A stretch of 64,000 nucleotides of DNA from Dugong dugon (Eukaryota; Chordata; Mammalia; Sirenia; Dugongidae), in NCBI GenBank assembly GCA_030035585.1, contig CM057482.1, positions 59,214,828-59,278,827 on the forward strand. Direction: 5' to 3'. The notes under the pieces were generated by a model. That model was not told the origin of the DNA. It did no database searches and saw only the letters and a program-made list of their open reading frames with translations. Positions 36,186 through 48,315 of this stretch are shown here, one piece after another. Positions within the stretch are counted from its first letter, which is position 1. Each line of letters starts with the position of its first letter. The translations under genes were made by a program, and so were the position numbers.

Positions 36186-37079
36186 TTTCTCAAGAAATTA
36201 TTATATTGGCAGTGATATAGATCCTAAGAAATAAATAATTGACTTCTTAGGTATGTGCTTTACAAATCCAAACTATTCCAGTATGGTTGCAAAACTATGC
36301 CTCTCTCTGTCTTTACTCTAAATCAATAGGTCAAGCCTAAGGTACTTCTAAATGTTATCAGTCACAGAACTCAGAACCCAGTCCTCACAGGTTTCCTAAA
36401 CTTTGATAACTTTATTCGCACAGTGTCAACTCTCAGAAGGTATGTGGTTTAGCTACACCACTCAAAGTTAATAAGGTGCCTTGATGACATGGTTCAAACT
36501 ACACTGTCAAACAGAATTATACCCACATCTCTTCTTCTCATTATGTAAGTAGTAGAATTAACACCCAAAATGTCCAGTTAGTGACAAACCATGTTACTGT
36601 TCCCGTATTTAAATACTATATATCTGTGTAAAAAGAAAAGAGAAGGAAAACAGAAGATCTTGAGGAGGATGATCAATAGATGCAACTTAAGACTCCATCT
36701 TGCCATTTCTTTGGAATGTCCAGCTCCACCAACAGAGGACTCAGGATTTCAAGCCACCAATTACCACTTGAGAAGTGAGCCTCTCAGAGCTCAAGAACTT
36801 CCTCTACGTCTCAACTTCTGGGGCAACATTTTCACTGAGTTGGCACTCATTGGCTCTACTGTCTCCTCTCTTTCTCTCAAAGGACACAGCAGAACTGTTC
36901 ACCAACATTCTATCTGGAAGCTCAAAGAAAGGCTTCAAGCTTCTGCCAGCTCCATCAGGTCCCTGATACATCACTGAGTCTACACCTTCTTCTGCGAAAC
37001 TTAAGGTCAACTAATCCCACCATGTTTCTCATGTCTAAATTCCTAAATTGCCACCTGAAATGCCAACATCTTGTTTCAC
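36186..37079. other. OCA2 intron 18, no feature recognised
   Basis: Includes a 128-codon open frame (36591-36977) with no recognisable domain and no splice context; treated as chance. Confidence 0.45.
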
Positions 37080-37555
37080 TTAGATTTGGACTCTCCCTTC
37101 CAGTTTTCCCAGAATGCTCCCAAAACATTTATGTCACAGTAAATAAAATTACCTGCATATTCTTTCTGGTGTCAGAATGCCCTTTACGTCCTAGTCTTTT
37201 AAAACTTTTCTGGCTTAGCAGTTTCTTCTCCTCCATGCCCTAGTGGTGCAGTGGTTAAGAGCTCGGCTGCTAACAAAAACGTTGGCAGTTCGAATCCACC
37301 AGCTGCTCCTTGGAAATCCTATGGGGCAGTTCTACTCTGTCCTATAGGGTCACTATGAGTCAGAATGGACTACACGGCAGTGGGTTTGGGTTTACTGTGC
37401 CAACACACGCCTCAATCTCCACCTTCCTTTTCAGACTTTAATTCTTCCTGCTCATGCAAACCTCCCACATCACTGCTTTCTGGCACCTTACATCATGCTT
37501 GGCACATAAAAGGCACTCAGTATACATTGGCTGCATGTATAGATGAATAAACAGC
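37080..37555 (+). mobile_element. L2 LINE 3' fragment, split by an AfroSINE
   Basis: Weak L2 pattern: CTGGCACCTTACATCATGCTTGGCACATAAAAGGCACTCAG-type ending followed by GATGAATAAAC. Divergence is high; an AfroSINE lies at 37232-37393. Confidence 0.5.
37232..37393 (+). mobile_element. AfroSINE, short form, sense
   Basis: Best-kept head in the window: CCTAGTGGTGCAGTGGTTAAG (A box TGGTGCAGTGG) and GGCAGTTCGAATCC (B box). Body ...CTATAGGGTCACTATGAGTC, tail GGCAGTGGGTTTGGGTTT. Confidence 0.95.
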
Positions 37556-37699
37556 CATAATTATAGCTTAAGATAACCTGGCCATCCCAAGGATTAGTTT
37601 GCACCTTACAACTGACATTGAATTTTATCTTGGAGTTAATTTTTCCTATTTCCAACACATTATTCTGAAATATGAAAAGAGCTTGGTATCAAAAATGCC

Positions 37700-38352
37700 T
37701 CCGGTCAGGCTGGGGACCATGGTCTCAGGAGACATCCAGTTCAATTGGCATAATATAGTTTATAAAGAAAATGTTCTACATCCTACTTTGGTGAGTAGCC
37801 TCTGGGGTCTTAAAAGCTTGTGAATGGCCATCTAAGAGACTCCATTGATCCCACCTCATCTGGAGCAACGGAGAATGAAGAAAACCAAAGGCGCAAGGGA
37901 AAGATTAGTCCAAAGGACTAATGGACCACAACTTCCATAGCCTCCACCAGACTGAGTCCAGCACAACTAGATGGTGCCCGGCTACCATCACTGACTGCTC
38001 TGACAGGGATCACAATGGAGGGTCCCATACAGAGCTGGAGAAAAATGGAGAACAAAATTCTAACTTACAAAAAAAGACCAGACTTACTGCTCTGACAGAG
38101 ACTGGAGAAACCCTGAGAGTACGGTCCCCAGACACCCTTTTAACTCAGTACTGACGTCACTCTTGAGGTTGACCCTTCAGCCAAAGATTATACAGGCCCA
38201 TAAAACAAAACTAGACTAAATGGGCAAGGATAAGAAAGCAGGAGGGGACAGGAAATTTGGTAATGAGGAACCCAAGGTCAAGAAAGGAAGAGTGGTGATA
38301 TGTCGTGGGGTTGGCAACCAATGTCACAAAACAGCATGTGTATTAATCGTTT
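37700..38352 (+). mobile_element. L1 3' UTR, sense
   Basis: Runs from GGTCAGGCTGGGGACCATGG through the usual markers to GTGTATTAATCGTTT. Its last 30 or so bases are missing, replaced by the next L1. Confidence 0.88.
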
Positions 38353-41300
38353 AACATCAGAAAAACAACCAATGTAATCCCTCACATAAGTAAAACAAAA
38401 GACAAGAACTACATGATCTTATCAATCGTTGCAGAAAAGGCATTCGACAAAGTCCAACACCTATCATGATAAAAACACTCAACAAAATAGGAATAGAAGG
38501 GAAATTTCTCAATATAATTAAGGGCATTTATACAAAGCTAACAGCCAACATCATCCTAAATGGAGAGACTTTGAAAGCATTCCCCCTGAGAATGGCAACC
38601 AGACAAGGATGTCCTTTATCACCACTCTTATTCAACATTGTGCTGGGGTCCTAGCCATAGCAATTAGGCTACAAAAAGAAATAAAGGGCATTCAAATTGG
38701 TAGAGAAGAAGTAGAAGTATCTCTATTTACAGATGAGATGATCTTATACACAGAAAACCCCAAAGAATCTACAAGAAAACTATTGGAATTAATAGAAGAT
38801 TTCAGCGAAATTTCAGGATACTAGATAAACATATAAAACTCAGTTGGATTCCTTTACACCAACAAAGAGAACTTTGAAGAAGAAATTACCAAATCAATAC
38901 CATTTTCAGTAGCCCCCAAGAAGATAAAATACTTAGGAATAAATCTAACCAGAGAAGTAAAAGATCTATACAATGAAAACTACAAGACACTACTGAAAGA
39001 AACTAAAATAGACCTGCATAAGTAGAAAAATACACCTTGCTCATCGATAGGTAGACTCAACATAGTGAAAATGTCAATTCTACCCAAAGTGATCTGTAGA
39101 TACAGTGCAGTCCCAATCCAAATTCCACCAGCAGTTTTTAATGAGATGCAGAAACAAATCACCGACTTCATATGGAAAGTGAAGAGGCCCCAAATAAATA
39201 AAGCATTACTCAAGAAGGAGAACAAAGTTGGAAGCCTCACACTACTTGATTTTAGAACCTATTATACCACCACGGTAGTAAAAACAGCCTGGTATTGGTA
39301 CAACAAATATATAGACCAATGGAACAGAGTTGAGAATCCAGACATAAATTCATACACTTATAAGCAGCTGATATTTGACAAAGACCCAAAGTCCGTTAAT
39401 TGGGGAAAAGATAGTCTCTTTAACAAATGGTGCTGGCATAACTGGATATCCATCTGCAAAAAACTGAAATAAGACTCATACCTCACACCATGCATAAAAA
39501 CTAACTCAGAATGGATCAAAGACTTAAATATAAAATCAAAAGCTATAAAGATCATGGAAGAAAAAATAGGGACAATGCTAGGAGCTCTAATACATGGCAT
39601 AAACACAATATGAACCATAAGGACAATGCACAAGCACCAGAAGACAGACTAGATAACTGGGAGCTCCTAAAAATCAAACACGCTCATCAAAAGACTTTAT
39701 CAAAAGAGTCAAAAGACAACCCACAGACTGGGGAATAAAAAATTTTGGCTACTAAAAATCCGATCAGCATCTAATCTCTAAACTCTACAAGATACTGCAA
39801 AACATCAACAACAAAAAGACAAATAAGCCAATTAAAAAATGGGCAAAGGATATGAACAGGCACTTTGCCAAAGAAGATAGTCAGGTCGCTAACAGGCACA
39901 TGAAGAAATGCTCACGATCATTAGCCATTAGAGAAATGCAGATCAAAAATACAATGAGATATTATCTCACCCCAAAAGGTTAGCACTAATCAAAAAAACA
40001 CAAAATCATAAATTCTGGAGAGGTTGTGGAGAGACTGGAACACTTATACAGTGTTGGTGGGAATGTAAAATGGTACAATCACTTTGGAAATCGATTTGGC
40101 ACTTCCTTAAAAAGCTAGAAATAGAAGTACCATATGATCCAGCTATCCCGCTCCTTGGAATATATCCTAGAGAAACAAGAGCCGTCACACGAATAGATAT
40201 ATGCACACCCATGTTCACAGCAGCACTGTTCACAATAGCAAAAAGATGGAAACAACCTAGATGCCCATCAACGGACAAATGGATAAAACAAATTATGGTA
40301 TATCCACACAACAGAACACTACCCAATGATAAAGAACAACGACGAAGCCGTGAAGCATCTTATAACATGGAGGAAGCTGGAATTCATTATGCTGAGTGAA
40401 TTTAGTCAGTCACAGAAGGACAAATATTGTATAAGACCACTATTATAAGAACTCAAGGAAAGGTTTAAACACAGAAGAAAACATTCTTTGATGGTTACAA
40501 AGATGGGGAGGGAGGGTGAGTGTTATTTACTAACTAAACAGTAGATGAGAATTATCTTAGGTGAAGGGCAGGACAGCACCCACTACAGGGGAAGTCAGCA
40601 CAACTGGACTAAACCAAAGCTAAGAAGTTTCCTGAATACAATCAAACACTTTGAGAGAGTAGCAGGGGTAGGGGTCTGGGGACCATGCTTTCAGGAGACA
40701 TCCATGTCAATTGGCATAACAAAGCTTATTAAGAAAATGTTCTGCATCCTACTTTGGTGAGTGGCGTCTGGGGTCTTAAACGCTTGCAAGTGGCCATCTA
40801 AGATGCATCAATTGGTCCCAACCACCTAGGGTAAAGGAGAATGAAGAACACCAAAGACACAAGGAAAGTAGTAGCCCAAGAGACAGAAAGGGCCACATAA
40901 ACCAGAGACTTCATCAGCCTGAAACCAGAAGAACTAGATGGTGCCTGGTTACCACCAATGACAGCCCTGATAGGGAACACAACAGAGAGTCCCTGATGGA
41001 GCAGGAGAAAGGTGGGGTGCAGAACTCAAATTCTAGTAAGAAGAACAGACTTAATGGTCTGAGACTGGAGGAACCCCAGAAAGCATGGTCCCTGGATTCT
41101 CTATCAGCCCAGGAATAAAACAATTTCCAAAGCCAGCTCTTCAGACAGGGATTGGACTGGACTGTGGGACATAAAGTGATACTCGTTAGGAGTGTGCCTC
41201 TTAGCTCAAGTAGATAGAGACTAAATGGGCAGCTTCTGTCCAGAGGTGAGACGGGACGGCAGAGAGGGTTAGGAGCTGGTTGAATGGACATGGGGAATCA

Positions 41301-41437
41301 GGGGTGGAAAGGAGGAGTGTGCTGTCGCAGTACGGGGAGAGCAATTAGGGTCACATAACAATGTATGTATAAATTTTTGTATGGGAGACTAACTTGAAAT
41401 GTAAACTTCATTTAAACTACAACAACAACAAAATGTT
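38353..41437 (+). mobile_element. Young L1, 5'-truncated in reverse transcriptase
   Basis: Begins AACATCAGAAAAACAACC within ORF2 and goes to an A-rich tail CTACAACAACAACAAAATG. Motif B is intact ([12 protein letters not shown]), but the FADD box reads FTDE (about 38725), so the enzyme would be inactive. Frame breaks separate 38466-38654, 38609-38824, 39065-39472 and 40070-40399. The 3' UTR covers 40400-41437. GTTTAA stands at both borders and could be a short target duplication. Confidence 0.92.
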
Positions 41438-42119
41438 TAATTCCTGAAATAATTACTCTCCAGCTTTGGCTTCTTCAGTACCTTTTCTCCCCCATTTTAC
41501 AGTGTAAAAGAAAGAGGGGACAGCATTCTACATGAGCTTTCTACAGTGAGAACACAAAACACATTAAAATGATGTTTTCTGCTTGAAAGGAAATATATCT
41601 TCATTCCACTCTTAAAGACTCCCAGGAGGGACTTAGAGATGGGAAGGTCCTGGGTAAGATGAAGTTGTGATGACAGCTTAGCAGCAGCTGCTTCTATGCA
41701 CATCCTCTGGATATAAACACTACCAGAAATATCTTCAAGCCTTGTTGTCTCTTCTGATGGGACATTTAGAAACAAGATTAACGAAGATTATTATTACCAT
41801 GTCAAAGAGAAAATTTAATTACAGACATTTTACTTTGATTTTAAGAATTTCTTACCCACAAAACCAAATATTCACTGTAAGGAAATTCCTGACCAAAAAT
41901 TAATCCTGTCAGCGACTTTTCTTTCACCCAAAGTTGTTAATCTTTTCTTTCCTGTTTGAAAAGATTACTAAATTTGAATTTCAAAAAATATGCCTGGGTG
42001 GAGGGCCAGAGCCCATCTTATGACCTGATATCAGTTGATCTCAGTAAAAGGGGGGAGAGCAGGATTCAATAAATCATGTTAAGATCAGTCAACGGTTGAT
42101 CTTCTGTATTTGTCTCTCC
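41438..42119. other. OCA2 intron 18, no feature recognised
   Basis: Single-copy looking. A 92-codon open frame on the minus strand (41497-41775) does not resemble OCA2 or any family I know. Confidence 0.5.
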
Positions 42120-42131
42120 TTTTCTCTTTAT

Positions 42132-42459
42132 GGAGCCCTGGTGGCACAGTGGTTAAGAGCTTGGCTACTAATCAAACGGTCGGGAGTTTGAAGCCACCAG
42201 CTACTCCTTGGAAACCCTATGAGGCAGTTCTACTCTGTCCTATAGGGTCGCTATAATTTTGAATCAACTTGACAACAAGGGGTTTGGTTCTTTGGCTTGG
42301 TGTAGCATTGGTAAGAGCTATAGCTGCTAACCAAAAGGTCGGCAGTTCAAATCCACCAGCCACCCCTTGGAACCCTATGGAGCAGTTCTACATCTGCCCC
42401 ATAGGGTCACTACAAGTTGGAATTGACTTGACGGCAATGGGTTTAGTCTTGGTTTTGTT
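42132..42459 (+). mobile_element. AfroSINE dimer, head to tail
   Basis: A first copy (42132-42297, head GGAGCCCTGGTGGCACAGTGG) joins directly to a second (about 42298-42459, head shortened to GTGTAGCATTGGTAAGAGC). The single 12-bp duplication TTTTCTCTTTAT (42120-42131, 42460-42471) encloses both; none is seen at the junction. The 84-codon open frame at 42269-42523 is a SINE artefact. Confidence 0.9.
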
Positions 42460-42471
42460 TTTTCTCTTTAT

Positions 42472-44491
42472 AAACCCCATTGTACCTAGCTTGAGTCATT
42501 TGCTTTTTCTAGAATCTAAATGACCTCCCTATATGCATATAGAATAACTGCTCAGAATAAACCTTATGATCAAATTTTGTTGCATTTTAATTAATTTTAA
42601 CAACATTAGGTATTATAATTCAATTTCAAGTTAAATATCCTAGATGCCAATCAGAATAAGTCTAAATCCACCTCCAACTAGTCTAATGCTGCCACAGAAA
42701 AGACTCCAAGGAAAAAGCAATACAAATAAATACGGTATAAATTATATTTGCTTCTTTTCCTCAAAAGTACAACTTGAGAGTCTAAGCACAACACAAATTC
42801 ATCTAAAGGTCTAAGGACATTTTAAAAGACTCGTAACAGTTGTAAAGTAACTGAAAGTTGAAGTCACATTTTAATAGAGTTACCCATAGGGTCAGAACTG
42901 TACTCCTCACTAAAATCTGACCTTGATAGGCAGTTCCTAGTTTCCATGCAAAGAACATCCCATCACTGAGACATCTGCCTGCACTACACTTGACGCTTCT
43001 GAAGATGGCAGCACCAACACCACAGCCCTGCAGCAGCTATTCTGCCTGAAGCACACCATCATCATGGTACAGAGAGCCCGGGGTGCTTGGCTAACATCTG
43101 TGGATGGAACTGAAGAACAAGTCCTAAGAGCTGGAGAAGTGGAGAATGCAATTTGTGTGCTAGCCTTTTCCCAATCTTTCTTGTGTCATTCTTTTGCCCA
43201 GTGCAGTGAAGGGGGTTTATATTAAAAAAGAAGAAAAGATTCCTCCTTTGGAGTTTTCTTATAACTCTAAAATATTTACAGTTTCATTCAGAGACAAAAA
43301 GCCCCTCATCAAATGGCTGTGATATTGCTCTCTTTTCTCTCTCCTTCCTTTTAACTTCTTTTTTTGTCTACAGTCTTATCGGAGGATCCAAGGTGAGTCC
43401 CTTGGAGAAATTCCCAGAAAGCACCTGCAAGATGAAGGGAGTGGCATCAAACAAGCCATTATTTAGACCCTAAATAAAACACTCCTGTGTTCATACCTTC
43501 TGGGCACCAGGAAGTACGCAGGTGAAGAATAATACAGAATCCTGCCCTCAGGGAGTTTTCAACAGAAGTGAGGACAAGGGACATAGAATTGGTTATGCAG
43601 AGGTATGATGACTTAGGGGTTGGAATGGAAAATTAAGTCCTAATTCAATTGTCTCTAACTTCAACCCAGAACACCATGCTGTGTTCACCTCCTCAGGTCA
43701 CACTAGGTCATCATGACCTCACTCCCAAGGACTAAGGCCCTGTGGGTTCTGGTCTGGGCAGCCTCCCCTGTAATGCCCAGGTGACCTGCATCCACACTAC
43801 GCCCTGTGCACTGTGCACCATGCCGGACCGAGGTGCCCATCACAAATTCTCAGCCCTTAAAGGACGCTAACCACTTAGGAAACATCCTGTGAAAAATGCC
43901 CTTAGCATGATCTCTAAGAAATGTGTAGCTTCATCATAGAGACATAAAGCATCTCTAAAGGGCAAGAAACCCAGGGAGAGGGTGACAGGGACCTCACCAT
44001 GTGCCACAGGGGGGAAGAGTGTCACACCCCTTGCATTTCATCCTAGACAGAGTGGAAACTAGACTCATCATGAGAATTTCTACGGCCCCTATCCTGAGAA
44101 CTGTGACTCACACTGGGAGGGCAGCAATGTGGGGTCACCAGGAGGCCAAAGTTTCATACTGGAATCAGACTGACTGCACCAGTGCCACCTGCACCAGTTA
44201 CTTTTTCTCTGAGCCTTATTTCTGTACTCATGAAGTGGGGACAAAAACTTCTACCAGGGAAGATTAGAAAGAAGACCAGAGTGCAGCGGCATCACTAGGG
44301 GATGTGTGAGAGGTGTGCACTGCATCAAGTGACACTGCCAGCAGAAGTGACAGCAAAATGACTGTCTATAGAAATATCCCTGTAGTTAGTTATAACAACG
44401 AAATTTTTTTTCATAAGCCCAGCTTACATGTATCAATATACCTACAAGGCTAAAACTCTATACCAATTTACTTTTTGAACTTTCTAATGCG
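42472..44491. other. OCA2 intron 18, mostly single-copy; possible MIR at 44150-44250
   Basis: About 2 kb without recognised genes. 44150-44250 has a weak MIR-like pattern (TGGAATCAGACTGACTGCACC, TCTGAGCCTTATTTCTGTACTC). A short frame near 43064-43225 (starts MVQRARGAWL) is not recognised. Confidence 0.5.
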
Positions 44492-44746
44492 CTCTCTACG
44501 TCTCACATAATTTGGACACGCTTTCAGGAGGGATTGGTCCCTCGAGAAAGACATCATGCTTGGTAAAGTAGAGGGTCGGTGAAAAAGAGGAAGACCCTCA
44601 ACAGGATGGATTGACACAGTGGCTCCAACAATGCAGCTCATGTATAACAAGGATTGTGAGGACAGCGCAGGACCAAGTAGTGTTTCATTCTGTTGTACAT
44701 AAGGTCACTATGAGTCACAATCCACTCGATGGCACCTAACAACAAT
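44492..44746 (+). mobile_element. RTE-clade LINE, 3' fragment
   Basis: Same family as 23869-24370: GGAGGGATTGGTCCCTCGAG, GACATCATGCTTGGTAAAGT, GAAAAAGAGGAAGACCCTCAAC and the ending CCACTCGATGGCACCTAACAACAA. 5'-truncated. Confidence 0.88.
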
Positions 44747-45657
44747 GCACTCTGGTCAGAGCTGTCATCATTACCCAATTTCAACAATACTTTGCATCAT
44801 GTGGTTTCATCTGCATGTGCTACAAGTACGCACTGTTGTTTTCGTTGCTGCCAGTGTTTTTACAATCACTGATTTTGTCAAATTTTCTGGTGTTTTAGCT
44901 ACAATATTGTAGTAATTAGTATTTGTGAACCTATATCAATAACTTTTTTTGAGAATGAAGTAGTAATTAAAGGAAAAGAAGGAGTGATATACAGGAATTA
45001 CCATTTATGAGTAACAGTAGTAAGGATTCTGCATGGTATGGTACTGGAGGAGGTCCATGGGGGTGGTGGGAAGAGATGACACCATGAGTTACTACACTGG
45101 GTGACACCAACCCTAGTGATGCCACTGCCACAGTGCTGGGCATGCAGGAGACATCAATATACTGTGGTGATCAGCATCATTACTGTTGTAAGGAGAAGAG
45201 TATAAGACATTAGCAAAAACTCAGCCGAGATCCTTTCCTCAATGGTTCTGCTGATGACAGGGCATGAACCTCAGCAGAGATGCACCGATGGGAACTCACT
45301 GCTTGGGTTCAGGAGCACCAGCTGTGAAAACGACCTCAGAGGTCTTTGCAATCTTGTGAACACATCTCACTCAGAGCACAAACCAGAGAGTTTCCCAGCA
45401 AATACAACAACAAAGGGAGCAGATAATGCCGCCATGGCTCCTATGCTGGAAGTGAAGCCTCCACAGGGGAGAATGGGAGAGGCTCCTAGAAAATGGGATT
45501 GAAGCTTTGGAGTATCTTTCTACAACACCCAGGAAGGTCTGTGAACCCCTCCCCTCAGCTTTCCAGAGGGACTCTCAGGCACAGGGTGGCGCAGAGGGTC
45601 CACTCAGCAGAGTCTATGATTCAGTATTTCTTATAGACAGGGTCTATGGATGACATA
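44747..45657. other. OCA2 intron 18, no feature recognised
   Basis: Single-copy looking; an 86-codon frame at 45242-45502 is unrecognised and treated as chance. Confidence 0.45.
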
Positions 45658-45850
45658 GACTCCCTGGATGGTGCAAACGGTTAATGCACTCTGGTAGTAG
45701 CCAAAAGATAGGATGTTGGAGTCCAGCCAGAGGCACCTCAAGCAATCTACATCTGAAACATCAGCTGTGAAAAACTCTATGGACTGTAGTTCTACTCTGA
45801 CATACAGAGTCTACACCATAAGGCAACTAGTACTGGGTATGGGTGATAAA
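45658..45850 (+). mobile_element. Older AfroSINE-like variant
   Basis: Head CTCCCTGGATGGTGCAAACGGTTAATGC, mid TCCAGCCAGAGGCACCTCAAG, and tail GGCAACTAGTACTGGGTATGG. The layout is that of an older Afrotherian SINE subfamily distinct from the common copies. Confidence 0.75.
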
Positions 45851-45892
45851 TTTTCTGGGAGTCCTTGTAAATCTGAAAATGTCTTTATTTTG

Positions 45893-46100
45893 CCGTGGTT
45901 GCACAGAGGTTAATGTGTCTGGCTGCTAACTGAAAGGTCAACGGTTTGAACCCACTAGCCACTCCATGGGAGAAAGATGTGGTAATCTGTTTCTCTAAAG
46001 ATTTATAGCCTTGGAAACCTTATGGTGCAGTTCTACTCTGTCCTATAGGGTAGCTATGAGTCAGAATTATCTCAATGGCAATGGGTTTGTTGTTGTTGTT
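45893..46100 (+). mobile_element. AfroSINE, long form, sense
   Basis: Head GCCGTGGTTGCACAGAGG, B-box-like GGTTTGAACCC, long-form insert GGGAGAAAGATGTGGTAATC, tail ATGGCAATGGGTTTGTTGTTG. Confidence 0.92.
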
Positions 46101-46854
46101 TTCCTGGTTAATAGTTTCACTGGTGTGTATAATTCTGAGTTCAAAAGTAAGTTTGTTTGGTTGTTTGTTTCTCAGCACTTGGAAAATATTGCTCCTTTGT
46201 TGTTTTGCACTCAGTACTGCTGATAAAAATCTGGTATAAATCAATTATTTTTTTTGTTTGCTTGAGGTACTCTGACTTTTGTCTTTGTTAGCTTTTATAT
46301 TTGTTTCCTTTTCCTTGATGCTCTAAAATTTCACTATATGTTTCTAGGCCTGAAGTTCTTTTCTGTTTCTTTACATAATTACTAAATTAAATCATTACAT
46401 AACTGCCAAATTACATCATTACATAACTGCCAAACCACTGAGAATCATGGCCCAGCCAAGTTGACATATAACATTAACCATCACAGCCAGCGTAACTCTT
46501 GTCTTGCACCCCGGCATTTGTTACTGCCAGACATGTCCTTATGTGCAAAATAGTCGGATGGCAGATTTTTAACTATTGTCCTAAATGTGAAATGTCAGAT
46601 AATGAAATAGTCGATAAGTGAGGAGTGAGTTAAGCTTAACTACTACTTGGTTTTAAGAAGACTTAATATTTTTAATTTAAGGTTTAAAGATTATCGCAAG
46701 GCATTAGTTTCAGGGATTCATCCAGCCTCCATGGCTCCACAAAGTCTGGAATACATGATAATTTGAAATTCTAATCTGCATTTTCCCCCTTTTGATCAGC
46801 TTTTATATTTGTTTCTTTTTCCTTGATGCTCTAAAATTTGATCAAAATGTTCAG
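46101..46854. mobile_element. Antisense old L1 5' region with an LTR fragment
   Basis: 46103-46380 looks like antisense old L1 5'-side sequence. 46385-46486 matches the end of the LTR at 58766-59312 (ATCATGGCCCAGCCAAGTTGAC to AACCATCACA). A stretch TTTATATTTGTTTC...CTTGATGCTCTAAAATTT occurs twice (about 46290-46332 and 46801-46844). 46487-46790 is not assigned. Confidence 0.55.
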
Positions 46855-47095
46855 TAATGGTAGCCAGGTACCATCTAGTTCTTCTGGTCTCATGGCAAAG
46901 GAGGCATTTGTTCACGGAGGCTGTTAGCCACACATTCCATTTCCTCCTCTTACTCCTGATTCTCTTTATTCCTCTGTTGCTCCAGGTGAATAGAGACCAG
47001 TTGTTGTGTCATGGATGGCCGCTTGCAAGCTTTTAAGACCCCCGAAACTATTCAATTAACTAGGAGGTAGAATAGAAGCACTAAACAAGTATTTG
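46855..47095 (-). mobile_element. L1 3' UTR fragment, antisense
   Basis: GGTAGCCAGGTACCATCTAGTTC and GGCCGCTTGCAAGCTTTTAAGACC are the reverse of the common L1 3' UTR markers. Confidence 0.85.
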
Positions 47096-48180
47096 ATGAT
47101 ATAATCTGTTCTGTTGAACAGAACAGAAGAGGCCACTAAACACTGGAGACATTATTTCCTTTTAAAACAAATAGATAGCTTTGAGAGAGAAGCATATAGA
47201 ACAGCAATGGAGGGAATGGGGTACACACCTACCTAAACAGATATACCACCTAATATTGGAAGAAAAATGAGGTCATAGCCCAGTAGCCTTCCCATATGAG
47301 AGGTAAGGGTTTCCCACTCTTGCACAGAAACACTGGAGCTGAGATTCTAGCTTGGGCACTGGCCTCTAGGTCCATTCTTACCAACCAGAAGGGCTCTCCC
47401 AGTTTCTCTTCAATAACAGTGGAATGTTATCATTTTGCTCTGTGTCCGTCTCACCCCACCTCCAAAAAAGAAAGCAAGAAAATCTTGGAGGGGATGGTAC
47501 AGCCTTACGAATATATTCAAGGTGACAACTAAAACTTTCAAGTCACTCAAGGGCAGCTGTTCTTGGAGGCTAGCAAGCTTCCCCAAATACTAGAACTTCT
47601 AATGCAAAGAAAATTCAGGCAGAATCCTTATTTTGATATGTACAAGGGCCAAGTACAAAGTATCCAAATATCCAAGCTGTCCCTCAAATGCCAGTTCACT
47701 CACATTGTCAAACAAGACAAGTTGGCAGGATAAACTCCTGGATGGACTGAGAGAGAGCTCTATCAACACAAACACATTGAGTACACCGAGGTGTGAGTCC
47801 CTGTGATAGCCCTGTGGCCTGAGTAATGGTAAACTGGACATGAAGTCTTCACCATTTCATACAGAATGCAGCCCACATACAACTTCCATAATATACTATG
47901 GTGACATCTCTGCTAGTGTCAGATACCAAGGTGCCACAGGGGTCTCTAAGGTGAATGCCCCCACTTTGCTGAGGCTGTAGATGAGCTAACCAGAGCTTAA
48001 CTCAACTTTGGAGCTGTTGTATGGTTTCAAGAAGCTTTGAATAATGTTGATAATCAAAATTTCAGCAACAAACTCATGAGAATGCCAGCGAGAAAGGAAA
48101 GGGTCATAACGAATGTTTGCCTCACTTATTCTTAATGTCTTTTTTAGGTTTCAAACTCACATGATTTTCTAACTTCTTCA
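47096..48180. other. OCA2 intron 18, no feature recognised
   Basis: About 1.1 kb of single-copy looking sequence. No exon or repeat family identified. Confidence 0.45.
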
Positions 48181-48315
48181 GAAATGTATAGCAACCCTAT
48201 AGGACACAGTGGATCTACCCTATAGGGTTTCCAAGGAGTGGCTGGTGGATTGGAGCTGCTGACCTTTTGGTTAGGAGCTGAGCTCTTAACCACTGCACCA
48301 CCAGGGCTTCTGCGC
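48181..48315 (-). mobile_element. AfroSINE, 3' part shortened
   Basis: Retains GCAACCCTATAGGACACAG, GGTTTCCAAGGAGTGGCTGG and the head CCACTGCACCACCAGGGC. The segment that would carry GACTCGACGGCA is lost. Confidence 0.88.

Noticed and set aside
36591..36977. 128-codon open frame
   Set aside because: No recognisable domain, no splice or promoter context, and typical length for chance in single-copy DNA.
43000..43240. Short open frame starting MVQRARGAWL
   Set aside because: Only about 53 codons, no family recognised and no conserved context.
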